Positions 36,809 to 48,054 of a stretch of 64,000 bases of DNA are shown piece by piece; the stretch's first letter is position 1, and the number at the start of each line of letters is the position of its first letter. Under the pieces are notes generated by a model. The model made no database searches and had not been told where the DNA came from. It saw only the letters and a list, made by a program, of their open reading frames with translations. Source of the stretch: Phascolomyces articulosus (taxonomy: Eukaryota; Mucoromycota; Mucoromycetes; Mucorales; Lichtheimiaceae); contig JAIXMP010000052.1 in NCBI GenBank assembly GCA_025677815.1, positions 62,001-126,000 on the forward strand, given 5' to 3'. The translations under genes were made by a program, and so were the position numbers.

Positions 36809-38606
36809 GTGTATGATGCAACGGATCGCATGTACTTTATTATTGGGAAGAAAGTGTGAAGTAACAAAAAAAGAAAAGAGGAAGAAGAGAGGGGAAAAAA
36901 ATAAAAAATAAAATAAAAGAAACGACAACAAAAGAAAAAAAAAAGATTCTAAGTTTTTTTTTGAATTTGTTCATTTGAAGCGGTAACTGAATCTTTTGAT
37001 GTGGTATATCACCAGAAACGTCTTACATTTCTGTTCAGGAACCATATATAGACTTTTAGTGCCAGGTATTTATCATCCTATTTTATATATAGAATTCATG
37101 GAGTACAATTAAGATTGTTATTGTTATTATTGCTAGAATTTTATTAAATACTATAATAACTCAACGATTTGTATATCTGATTCATCATTTAAAAGGAATG
37201 ACTTTGAAGTTTAAAATGAAAGCTTATCATTATCATACCAGTAATGCATACACACAAAAAAAAAACCAGAAGATGTAGAACTAAAATAATAAATCAACGT
37301 CATAATACGCTGGGGGTGCTTAATTGACCGGAACATTTGAAGACACATTATTAACTATTATAAACAACTTGTTCTATTAGCATAGATCTGGACTACCCAT
37401 CACACCAGATAAAAAACCCCAAAGGTTAGAAAAAACAGCAAAAAAAAAGTGGCAGTGGATCGGAGTGATTAGATAATGCTCAGGTAAATATATATATATG
37501 TATGAAAAAAAGATAGCATATCTTTCTTTTTTCTGATATAAAGCATCTATTTCAGACTATTTACGCTTGATGTTTCAAAGTCGTTGTTTCTTTCTTAATC
37601 AAAAGAAAGATGGGGTATGCTAAAAAAGACTACTTTGTTTGTAATCATCATCAAAACCGAGAAAAAAACTGATATTCCGTGGGAACACGCACGTGTAACA
37701 TTCTCGCATAATTTTGTGCTCGCGGGTTGTAATATTTTATAATATTGCGCACGAGATCTTAAATATTGAACACCTTTTATTATTAGTTCATATATTATTT
37801 TTGAAGAACTAACACTTTAATATTAATAAACATTGGGTGTATTATATATATTCTTGTCCTGGAGGCATGATATTAATTCCTATGTGCTATTTGCTGGTTA
37901 TATCGTAATAAAATAATAAGGAGGGATCATAGTAATAATAAAGTTAAATGTACGTACTTCGCACAATAAAGGTAAATTCTATATATATAATGAAAATCAA
38001 ACTTTGATTTCAGTAATGATCATCATCAGGTGGATGCATCTCATATCATAAGAAATGAAACTTTACCAGTTGCTGGTTATTATTAGCGATGTACCTGTTA
38101 TTTCCATTTAAATATATAAAACTTATTCATATAATAAAACACTTTGACTATGTACACGACACAAAAAGTATTTTTCTAATATTTAAAAGTTATTATAACT
38201 TTACAACTAATCTAAAAGAGTATTACTCCTTCATCGTCATTCAACACTGAACAAAAAAAGAAAACCGATCCAGTCCTAAGTACTACGTACCACAAGAAGA
38301 CCACAGTTTGGTGCTGTGTTGTGATATCAATTAACTAGCCAATAAAATCAGTTTCTCCATTCTCAAAAAAAGTTGGCTGTCCGACGACGGACAGTTACAT
38401 ACCAGCTGTCAACAACATGCTCATTCTAGTAATAATCATTAACTTCATCACAACACCCAGCTATCCGTTTTCTATTTCTCCACTCTGTAACTCTTCCGCT
38501 CTCTTTCTTCTCTCTCTTCTTTCTTTCTTGTTTTTCATATTCTCTTTCACTTTTTTTTTTCTATTCTTTTCACTTTTTTTTATTTATTTCAAATAAAAAC
38601 AGCTTC
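36809..38606. promoter_or_regulatory. Divergent upstream region of RGS and Rho genes
   Basis: 1.8 kb, AT-rich. Near the Rho gene there is a perfect 7-bp hairpin with CCG-N4-CGG at its centre (38377-38394), followed by a long CT-rich tract (38470-38580) directly before the start codon. A GC-richer patch with ctcg/cgag ends and an AATATT stem is at 37715-37755. No gene is supported. Confidence 0.45.
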
Positions 38607-39534
38607 ATGCCTCGAGTTATCCGAAAGAAAATCGTTGTTGTTGGTGATGGTGCAACTGGAAAAACATCTCTATTAATCGTATATCAAAATGGACAATTTC
38701 CGGAGGTATATATATATGTAAAGCATTTCAAATAGCAATACATGTATATATATATAATACTAATAGATATCACTTATTTTTTATACACTATAGCATTATT
38801 TACCTACTGTATTTGAAAACTATATTACTCGTCTCGATTTACAAAACGGAAAATCGGTAGAATTAGCTTTGTGGGATACTGCAGGCCAAGAAGATTATGA
38901 TCGATTACGACCTCTCTCTTATTTTGAAACAGATGTTGTTCTTATTTGCTTTGCAGTGGATAATCCCATTTCTTTCCAAAATGTTCGGGATAAGGTAAGT
39001 AAAAAAGAAAGTGTGATGAGAGTGAAAATAATAGTATACATAAAAGTTGCATGGTGGACCAAAAAAGTAAAGATGCTTACATTATACTGCTTTTGAACAT
39101 TTTTCACTCATTCTTTTTTACTCATGTATTACTATTTATTAGTGGCTGCCTGAAGTGAAGCACTATTGTGGCGGAGATGTTCAACGTGTTCTCGTGGCAC
39201 TCAAGATAGACTTACGGAAGAAGGAGGGTTGCATAACTTATGATCAGGTAAATATATATATTGATGAAGTTGGAAAGTGTTTTATTTGAGTTAAAGGACG
39301 AGAAGAGGGAATATTGAAGAAGATGAATGCTGATCAAGTGCACACGTAATTATTATTATAATATCGGGTGTAACTCGTTAGGGTGCCGAGTTGGCAAAGG
39401 AACTGAAAGCAAAGTATTGTGAGTGTAGCGCCAAGCAGAATTTGTACGTGGATAAGGTCATCCGAACTGCAGCACACGTAGCAACTCGTCCAAAATCCTC
39501 CTTGATAAGAAAAAGGTGGTGTCATATTCTCTAA
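38607..39534 (+). CDS. Rho-family small GTPase with shortened insert region
   Basis: Four exons (38607-38705, 38794-38994, 39143-39247, 39382-39534) encode 185 residues. All GTPase motifs are present: P-loop GDGATGKTS, switch [12 protein letters not shown], switch [23 protein letters not shown] in the NKxD position and CSAK near the end. The C-terminus is basic (LIRKR) and ends CHIL, a CaaX box with Leu that predicts geranylgeranylation. The sequence around switch I/II identifies the Rho family, nearest to fungal Rho3/Rho4-like members by impression only. The stretch that normally holds the Rho insert helix is nearly absent: after LKIDLR only KKEGC precedes [13 protein letters not shown]. Expected role is cell polarity, actin and wall synthesis at the plasma membrane. 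Confidence 0.92.
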
Positions 39535-41543
39535 TAACTTACTACTCTTTGTCTCCTCGTCATCATTCACTTTATTCCGCTCATATTTTATTGTTAACGA
39601 TCCCATCATAATATATCCATTTATTATTGTATACGCACAGCACACACTATATATTTCTTCTTCTATTTCTTTTTCAGTGACTATTTTTTTTATGTACAAA
39701 GAAACAATTAACATTTATCTCATCCTCTTCTACATATCTTATTATTATTATTTTTCTTTTCCTTTCCCATTCTATGTTTTTATTTTTTTAAGAATTATCT
39801 ATTTTGTTCGTTAAATACAAGAAAAATAACATTTTGCATATTTTTTTTAAAAAAAAGGATGTGAATCAAAGTTTGACATTTGTTTTCGATCAATTAGAAA
39901 AGGGTAGTATACTGCTACCAATGTTTTCTTAATGATAATAATAAAACGCGCCACGTGAAGGTATATATATATATGTTTGCTACTAAAATGCCCCAGCTTG
40001 GTTCGGAATCAAGTTATTATTATTTCGGAGACACGGGTTCATTCCAGTGGTTTGGTGTCTTTAGTAGATGTCCAACTTTTTTTTTTGTGTCTTCGTCGTC
40101 CCTTAGCCGATCAAAATCTCGGGTTTACCTAATTTATACTCTTCTTGATGGTTTGTGTCCCGAGATAAATACATAAATATATAATTAGCTGACATATTTG
40201 CTGATAGATTCCGATAACTGTACACAACAGTGTAAGTACAAGGACAACCTCGTCTTCTAGCGTCATTTTTCACAAATAGAAATAATAATAAAAACTTTAT
40301 TTTACATATATTTACCCTTATACATTGGCTTGGTCGTGCAACTTTCTTTACATAACATAGTGTATACACAGAGTCAATTCGTTGTGTTGCTGAGTTTCAC
40401 TGTATATTATTTATGTTTGCTAATAACAAATAATATATACGTCATACGTAATATAAATAATAACGAGTTAGATGGTTTTTTACTTTACAATAAAAATAGG
40501 ATCCGGAAGATCGTCATCGTTCTTTATTATCATGGACCTTATTTTATTTTTATTTTTTTGTATAATTTGTTTCATGGAAGGTTTCCTTGCCAAAAAAAAT
40601 AGCCAATGTCGTGCAACAAGTACTTCGGCTTTACTGTTTGGATGGCTCGGATCTTACGGAGTAATTAAGTACTTTGTGCAACAAAGGCATATATCTTTAA
40701 GTACCCTCAGAAAAAAGTTGGAATAATACTGCGGCTATACGTATTCAAGAAAAAAAAAAACCGATTGTATTTTTTTAAGGTGTATTATAATAGCAAGAGA
40801 TGAATACTATGTACTACAGAATCTATGACCTGGACAATAGACAGTATATATTATAATATACCATTCAAGCATTTGCGTACGTCGAGAAGAATAAAATTAA
40901 TTTATTCATGGTGTCCTATAATAATATTATATGCTAATTACATTGAATAGAGATAAACACTTTTGGTTATAGTCTAATGGAATTGATATTCTGAGCCACA
41001 GAAGATAAACCCATAGTAGATATGTTACCCAAATATTATCCACGTTTTTATCAGGTTGCTACTAGTGCCGATCCGGAGCGCCCTTTCCGTTCCGATATAG
41101 AGCGAGCAAACCAATTGAGCCTATGAACGATTCTTATTATAAACATATTTACACAAAAATCTGAATCACACCCATATCGATACTGCCTGTGATAAGGGTA
41201 GTTTCAGCCTTGGTAAAAGTGCTTTTTTTAACTATTATTACTATTATTCGTTATAAGAATATATATATTGCTTGTTGAAAGTAGAAAAAAAGACATCATT
41301 GTGTACAGGCTTACCATTCGGAAGAGGAACAACAACCTGGTACAATGGTATTAAAAAAGAAAGAGCTGAGTTCATTTTAAATGTAGCTGTTACGTAACCA
41401 TGAGTTAAGCATAGGTTTTATGCACAAAGAATAGTTATAATGTAACTACTTCTACTTAATATCCATGTGACTTAAATATAATTATTCTTTTTGGATTGAG
41501 TCTGTGCTCCTGTATTATTATATTATATGATATATGAATATTA
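39535..41543. other. Intergenic region downstream of Rho gene
   Basis: About 2 kb, AT-rich. Open frames at 39955-40176 and 40330-40726 lack family resemblance and are not annotated. A GC-richer patch at 41070-41110 may be a transposon remnant but carries no readable motif. Confidence 0.5.
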
Positions 41544-41731
41544 TAGTAGACCCCACTTAATTTCACAGCAAAAATTCCCATTTTTTTTATGAAAATATAG
41601 AGGTGTAAAAGTTAACGAGAACAGCTTTACTATGTATTTCTTAGTATATTTATATGTCTCCATGAACGAAATTATTGTGAAGATAAAGGGGGTTGAAAGT
41701 TAACGAATATGAAATTAACGGGGGTCCACTG
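41544..41731. mobile_element. Short pogo-type MITE with TA duplication
   Basis: 188 bp bounded by imperfect terminal inverted repeats of about 22 bp. The right end, read inward, is CAGTGGACCCCCGTTAATTT; the left end is TAGTAGACCCCACTTAATTT. Each end is flanked by TA (41542-41543 and 41732-41733), as expected for Tc1/mariner/pogo insertion. An internal GTTAACGA motif occurs twice (about 41612 and 41699). No coding capacity. Confidence 0.6.
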
Positions 41732-42292
41732 TATACGGATCCTTCTCGTCATTGCAAGAATAAGAGTATGTATATCTATCTATTTGAGAATATATGGTGA
41801 CATAATATAATACATAAACAGTAACTTGAATAACGACCCTTGGTTTCTTGTGTAAAAAAGATTATTGACAACGCATTGGTATATTGAGCCAGCTGTATAA
41901 TTTTTAGTCCTGCCGGATCGGGTTATTTTTTTTTTCTTGATGAAATATCCCGAATCCTCCGTAAGCATTGAAACGCCATATCCTCCTTTGTGTCCCTGAA
42001 CCTGCAGGTTGACAACTCGTTCAAAGTAATAAAGTAAAATAGCCATTATTTATTTCTTCATAAAGTTATGTTTAAATCGCATCCATCTTATGCTATTAAC
42101 TACCAACTCTAATTAGAAAAAGGCCAAAAGGCTAAGGAAATATAAGAACACTAATGTAATAATGGTTTCTATCTATTTATCCAATAGTTTACATATATAA
42201 AAGTTCCCTTTCCCGCGTTTTACAAAAGTCCACTAGTTGATTAATCACACTTTTTTTGTTCTCCTTCCTCCTCCTTTTCCTTTTCCCACAAT
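41732..42292. other. Upstream region of glucuronokinase fusion gene
   Basis: About 560 bp of AT-rich DNA ending in a CT-rich tract (42248-42290) directly before the start codon. No gene seen. Confidence 0.5.
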
Positions 42293-44608
42293 ATGGATAC
42301 ACTTGTATTATTAGCCTCAACGTTATCACCCTCAAGGTTAGAAAATGAAATAAAGGTAAATATATTTTACGGTGATCCTTCATATGGTTGAGTGGTCTCC
42401 GACTGTTTTTTTGAAGAACTTGAAATGACCCACACAATTCGAATCTATAATAACAGAATGGCTATACAGCACGTTTGTTGCAATGGCACGATCTTCCACG
42501 ATCATTACTCAGCATCTCTGGTCGTCCTGCATTAAGTTGGTGGTATGATGCTGCAAAAACTGTATTCAAGAACGTGTATATTGTCGCAAACGCGTATAAG
42601 TAAGTTATATATATATATATATATAAAGTTGCTTGCTTATTATAAGAAAAGTAAACTAACAAACGTATCAAAAAAGTTACAAGCACTATGAACGCTGGGC
42701 AAGTGGCCACGATTTTCCTACCAATCATATTTTGAACTGTGGAATAAGGTACAGTTTCTCTCTTTCTCGCTTGAAGAAATATCAAAAGGACTAAAATAAA
42801 CAAATTCCTGTTGACATCGAAGTGCTAGTGTTCTATCCGACATTGCCTTTGTTCATCGTGTCAAGAAATGTAACGAAGGAGCTATGATCATGACAGCCGA
42901 CTTTTTATATGATTCAGATCAAGATAGTTGGTTTTTGGATTTAGTTACAGATTTATCAACAAAACAAACAAACCAATTGTTTACTTATGGTGACAAACAA
43001 ACACACTTGTTATGCACTATGGGACATGATATACTTGAATCTCTCGCATCCTTACCACAAACATCTACATTATATGACGCTTTAAATATCGACGATAATA
43101 AACAACAAGTAGTGAAAGTGCAACAGCCATCAACACATTTGTACATGGATGATTCACTTTCGCTTGACAATTTCCTTTCTACATGGCTTGATTATTTTGA
43201 GAAGCGACGAGAAGGGTCATGTTTGGCAAAAACAGATGTACTTCAAGTAAAAGCATATGCTCGCGTTGGTTTGATGGGAAATCCCAGTGATGGTTTTTAC
43301 GGTATATATGAGTTCTTCATTATGTGGCCAACAGAAAGGAAGGAAAACAGTGAGTTTTAATTAAAAATCACTTGGGTCTCGTCTATTATATACTATAGGT
43401 AAAACTATATCCATGTTGATTTCCAATTTCTGGGCACAAGTAACACTGATCCCTCATAACAAATCCGAATCTGAATACGGTAACATCACCATCATGTCGA
43501 ACCCCGTCGCCGATCCACGTCGATTCAGTACGATGAGCTCTTTAGCAAACTTGATCCAAACTGATGGTTATGAAAATGGAGATCGATTATTATTAGCATG
43601 TTGCAAGGTGTTTTATTGCTATTGTAATGAGGCAGGAATTAATATAGATACGCAGCAAGGTTTTAAACTGTTATTTGATACAAATATTCCACGACAAGTT
43701 GGTCTTGCAGGATCATCCGCTATTATCACAGCTTGCTGGAAAGCATTACTCAAGTTTTATCATGTTACAAATGAACAAATTCCTTTGGAAAAGCAAGCAT
43801 CACTAGTGCTTTCAGTGGAAACGGATGAGTTGGGAATTGCTGCTGGTCTTCAAGATAGAGTTATTCAGGTAATAATGTGTTTACAAGAAGGAAGATTTAT
43901 TATTTATTTATTTTTTTGTAATCAAATAAAAATTTCTAAACAATGGTTATATATTATTTTCTAGGCATACGGTGGTCTTGTTTATATGGATTTTGATCAA
44001 CAGTTTGTGGAAGAACATGGATATGGAAAATATGAACGACTCGATTCTTCATTAGTGCCACCTCTCTTCTTGGCCTATGTTGCTCGTCCAGAAGATTCTG
44101 GTAAAGTTCATAGTACAGTAAAACAGCGATTCTTGCAGAATGACCCTGAGGTATATAAAAATAAAATAAAAAACACTTTCTTTTTCTTTTCACTTGTATG
44201 ATTTTAATACATTGCACTAATCAAAATGAAAAAAAAAAAACGGATACTAAAAAACATATATAGGTTATAGAAGCAATGAAACAATTTGCATCTTTTACAG
44301 TCCAAGCACGAGAAAGTCTTGAACGTGGTGATCATCATGCATTTGCTCAAATGATGACAAGTAACTTTGAACAACGAAGGAAGACATATGGGGATGCCGT
44401 TGTGGGTGCTGCAAATTTAAGAATGGTTGATTTAGCCCGACAACATGGTTGCGTAGCCAAATTCCCTGGTAGTGGAGGTGCTGTTGTTGGTATGTGGGAT
44501 GGTTCTGATGAAACTACCCGTTCACAGGATTTATTGAAGCTTCGTCATGCTCTTGAAAGTGAGGGTTATGTTTTTGTTGAGTTAACACCAATGGGTGATC
44601 AAGCATAG
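42293..44608 (+). CDS. Nucleotidyltransferase-like domain fused to glucuronokinase (GHMP kinase)
   Basis: Seven exons (42293-42355, 42457-42599, 42677-42748, 42823-43301, 43399-43868, 43965-44150, 44264-44608) encode 585 residues. The C-terminal half (about 232-585) is a GHMP kinase closely resembling plant glucuronokinase, which makes D-glucuronate 1-phosphate: YARVGLMGNPSDGFYGKTIS, the ATP loop NIPRQVGLAGSSAI, ELGIAAGLQDRVIQAYGGL, PEDSGKVHS and FPGSGGAVVG. The N-terminal part resembles a sugar-phosphate nucleotidyltransferase: LVLLASTLSPSRLENEI, LPRSLLSISGRPALSWW, NVYIVANAYN and GAMIMTADFLYDSDQD. Its glycine-rich loop (normally GxGxR) reads STLSPSR, so this domain may be non-catalytic or divergent. 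Exon 3 uses the acceptor at 42676 to keep frame. The fusion would convert glucuronate towards UDP-glucuronate in the cytosol, a wall precursor. Confidence 0.85.
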
Positions 44609-44880
44609 AAATATACTGTTATCATTTCAATCCCTTTATATGTAATCTTATATACTGACTAATGCTACAAGGAAATAACTGGTTGGCTTTGAATGCATAT
44701 CATTCCATATTCCAAATATAATAAATAAATATCTTTTAAACGATACAATTATGCGTGCTTTTTAATGATGGATTATATAAAATGATATTATAAATTATAA
44801 CAAAACATAATAATGGTAGTAGATAGTAATTATATGTAATTTACACATTTCTTGTATATACATTTGCCTTTTTTTTTTAG

Positions 44881-46235
44881 TTATGACTTTTCTTCTCCAC
44901 CTTGGTTTACTTCCAGTGGATAAACTTGTCGCAAATTCAAGTTAATGCGAGATGTTAACATATATCGACCATATATTTCCCAATCCTCTTCATCATGATC
45001 CTTATCAGGAGATAAGTAACTAGGCAGTGTGTCTTCTATAATTAAAGGGACACCATGGAAACATCGTCGACATGGCTCCGTCATAATGATAATATCACCA
45101 CTATGTAGTCGAAGTGGTACTGGTTCCGTCTCTCGAGTTGTTCCTCCAATAAGATATATGCAATCGTTTCCATAGCTATATTTTATTTTATTTTTTTACT
45201 GTAAATCAACGTTTTGATCCACTATATATACTACTCAGAATCTAAATAATAAAAGGTTATTGAATTTACCTGATGGATACCAGTGGTGCTTCCATATTCA
45301 ATTCACTTCGATCTACATGACCCATTAACGTATCACGATATTGATAATAATTCACTACACCCGCTTCCGTCTTATAATCTGATCCACGATAGGTGTTTTT
45401 CCAACCATTGTGGCCTACACCTTCAATTGCGGTGACCACAGCACGAGTCAATTCATCCACTTCTTCAGGTACGTCATAACGTCGATCAAAATGATATGTT
45501 TTTGTAGGCCAATGATATTGGTATCCTAAAGTGACCCATCGCATTTTATATACAAGTTGTGATGGTGGAAGTAACGGGACTGTTTCTACTGGTGGTGGAT
45601 CTGGTTTTTCGTCATTTTCTGACGAAGAGTCATTTTCATTATTGTTGACTTCTTTTCTTGGAATATGGTAGTCTTGTTCAAGATCTCCTCGACGTTCTCG
45701 TTCATAAAAATTCCATAACCCTTCTTTTGGGATGGTATAATGTGTATCCAAATTTGATGTATTGGGTGCTTGTGAATAAACTTTTAGACACTCTCGGATA
45801 AAATGTCGTTGTGCTTTGTCAGTAAAAGGATTTTGGATAATAATAAGACCTATATATAAATTTATGAGTTTTTTTCCCTCTTATTATAATAAGAAAACTT
45901 TTCTTTCGAGAGAAGGGTTTTTCTCAGTTTGTTTTCTCTTGTATTTTACCTGGAATATCATTTACTAAGTAGGCATCATAATCTTGTTTATAACAAAATG
46001 GAGAGATAAGTTTGTTTGGTAATGAGATTTTTACAATGCGAGGATCGCTTGAATCAAAATGGTGAAGATCGACTACTTTGGAATAATCGGGTGGTGGAAC
46101 TCTTGACTTAAAGTTTCGTTCTGCATAACGAAAAGGTGCTTGATTAACATAGCTACTTGCTTTTTGTTTACGATTAGCAGCTTCTTGTTTTTGTCGTTCC
46201 AAGATCTTCTGTTGTCGTCGAGATGTTGGTGGCAT
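44881..46235 (-). CDS. ALKBH1-like Fe(II)/2-oxoglutarate dioxygenase
   Basis: Three exons on the minus strand (46235-45950, 45849-45270, 45175-44881) give 386 residues. The 2OG-Fe(II) core is visible: NYYQYRDTLMGHVDRSE holds the iron-binding His-x-Asp (His273, Asp275), RCFHGVPLI the distal His, and SRINLNLRQV the Arg pair that binds 2-oxoglutarate, as in AlkB (R-x5-R). Further ALKBH1-type signatures are KMRWVTLGYQYHW and SGDIIIMTEPCRR. The N-terminus is basic and Gln/Lys-rich (SRRQQKILERQKQEAANRKQ). ALKBH1 proteins demethylate nucleic acids in the nucleus or mitochondria; reported substrates include tRNA m1A and DNA 6mA. An acidic insert (NNNENDSSSENDEKPD) interrupts the middle. The gene is convergent with the glucuronokinase gene, 272 bp apart. 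Confidence 0.9.
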
Positions 46236-46684
46236 AATATTTTATTGGATAAACGGCTGAAAATATCGTCTCATTTTCCACTTTTGCCACCGCCACCTTC
46301 CGTTTTTATATGCATTTATTAATCAAGGTTGGTCAGCCAATTATGCCAGCCATCATTATCTGATCGATTTCATTATTTTGCCATTATAATTGTCTTCCTG
46401 GATTAAACAGATACATATAAAATACTGAAAGTTGAGAACAGTTTTGAGTATCACTAGGGCAATGAGACTAAATCCAAATGATTTCAACCAACTAATAATT
46501 TTAAAATATCTAATCATCCTCCTTGATCCATTCTTCATATCGGATATCTGGTTTTTTTTTTTTTTGCAACAAGCAAAGGAACATTGTACAGAATACCAAA
46601 AAGCCACATTCATATCCAACTAATTAATATCAACGGATTAAAAAGTGTAAATAACAGAAAATAAGTATTATTATTAACTAGTTT
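46236..46684. other. Short intergenic region between ALKBH1-like and YIPF-like genes
   Basis: 449 bp on the path of two same-strand genes: ALKBH1-like upstream sequence and YIPF-like 3' end. Poly-T near 46550. No gene seen. Confidence 0.6.
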
Positions 46685-48054
46685 TTATTGGTCTGTTGGT
46701 TGTGCAGCAGATCGAAAATCATAATTATAAAAAGCAAACTTCAAGACCAAAGCAAATCCTGCATGAGCTGCCAAGATAACCAATAAAAGAATTCGGGATG
46801 TCTTTGCATCCGCCCGAGAAATGACAATATACAAATTCTTGACAAGAAAATAGGCTAATAATAAAACCACAATAAGTAACTCTTTTATGGCTGCCTTCCT
46901 TCTCTTTATTTGTTTTTCTTTATCATATTTACCTGTCACTGCAAATGCAAGACCTACAAAGATCCATCGAGCAATATCAAATGGCATCACACATAGAGCC
47001 TAGAAACACGTACAAGTATGAATGATATCAATAAGTTATCATATTCCATAAACCAAAAGGAAAGGGGGAGGAAAAGGAATCCAAACTTACTGATACAGGA
47101 ATCCAAACAGTTAAACCATAACCATAATAATTAACGATCTCCAGAAGACTTGGTTGACATCCATAATATTTTGTTGCTGCCCACACCAATGCAGGACACA
47201 AGAATCCATACGAATAGACAACACCTACAGCATAACTAAGTAAACGGAAATCATTTTCATGTGGTACGTTGGCAATATAGGCCGCAAGAGAACCAGCCAA
47301 TGATGAACATACAAATAATGCAAAAACAACTGTTGTAGAAATCCAAAATGGTCCATATAAATCTGGTTGGTTGTTGAGTGTATCATTTGCAAAATCGCCC
47401 ACAGGATAAACCGTCTTCAAACATCGCTCCAAGACCTATCATAAAACCCCCATCCCCAGTTCATTCCATTAATACTATATTCTTTCTCATTCCATCATAT
47501 CAAGAAAATTATTACTTGAGAAGTATCGACATCGAAAAATCGTGAATAATAATCTAGTGACCAAACTGGTTTGCCAGATCCACTTGATTGTGTTCGCTCT
47601 TGTTGTTGTTGTGTATCAAAAAAACTACCTGTGCGGCCTGATGGTGGTGGTGGTGGTGGTGCTATATATTTATATAATCGATAAATACTTTTTTCGCAAT
47701 AATTTAAAACAGACCTCAATATCCTCACCTGAAGTGTTATTTCCTGAACTACTAGAGAAATCTAAATCAAGAAAAACATGAGGGGAGTTAATTCTGCAAT
47801 GGTTGGTAAAGAGCATTTCTATTGACAATTTTTTTACCTTGGAATTCTAGTCCATCGCTTTCAATGGTAGCAGGCTATTCATAAACATGGTTTTTTTTAG
47901 CAACAAATGTCATGAGTTCTTGGCTTTTAATTCATCATTTCTGCTTAAAACTTATTCTTAATAAACACGCTTTGTTGATATATAAATATACCTGATTATG
48001 TGAATAGTCTCCATCGTCCATGTCCACAAGGACATTATAATTTTTGCCTGACAT
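46685..48054 (-). CDS. Yip1-family Golgi membrane protein (YIPF1/2-like)
   Basis: Six exons on the minus strand (48054-47992, 47874-47838, 47761-47729, 47658-47516, 47435-47091, 46999-46685) give 311 residues. A cytosolic acidic and Pro/Gln-rich N-terminus is followed by PVWSLDYYSRFFDVDTSQVL, the conserved lead-in of YIPF1/YIPF2, and then five hydrophobic helices: LYGPFWISTTVVFALFVCSS, LLSYAVGVVYSYGFLCPALV, YYGYGLTVWIPVS/ALCVMPF, KELLIVVLLLAYFLVKNLYI and ILLLVILAAHAGFALVLKF. Yip1 proteins bind Rab GTPases and act in ER-Golgi traffic. Exons 2 and 3 are micro-exons of 37 and 33 nt, both in the acidic linker. An upstream in-frame ATG at 48126 would add 24 residues; the start at 48054 is preferred because it matches the family N-terminus in length. 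Confidence 0.9.

Noticed and set aside
36809..36931. Hydrophobic N-terminal extension of the RGS protein
   Set aside because: Encoded by purine-rich leader DNA (Phe/Leu/Ser-rich by composition) and not typical of RGS proteins; start at 36808 preferred.
37715..37755. GC-richer patch with partial inverted repeat between RGS and Rho genes
   Set aside because: Arms pair only over short blocks and no target duplication is visible, so a MITE cannot be claimed.
40005..40060. tRNA-like B-box (GGGTTCATTCC)
   Set aside because: No matching A-box, acceptor stem or cloverleaf could be built around it.
40330..40726. Two overlapping plus-strand frames downstream of the Rho gene
   Set aside because: Hydrophobic AT-rich translation with no motif, start context or splice logic.
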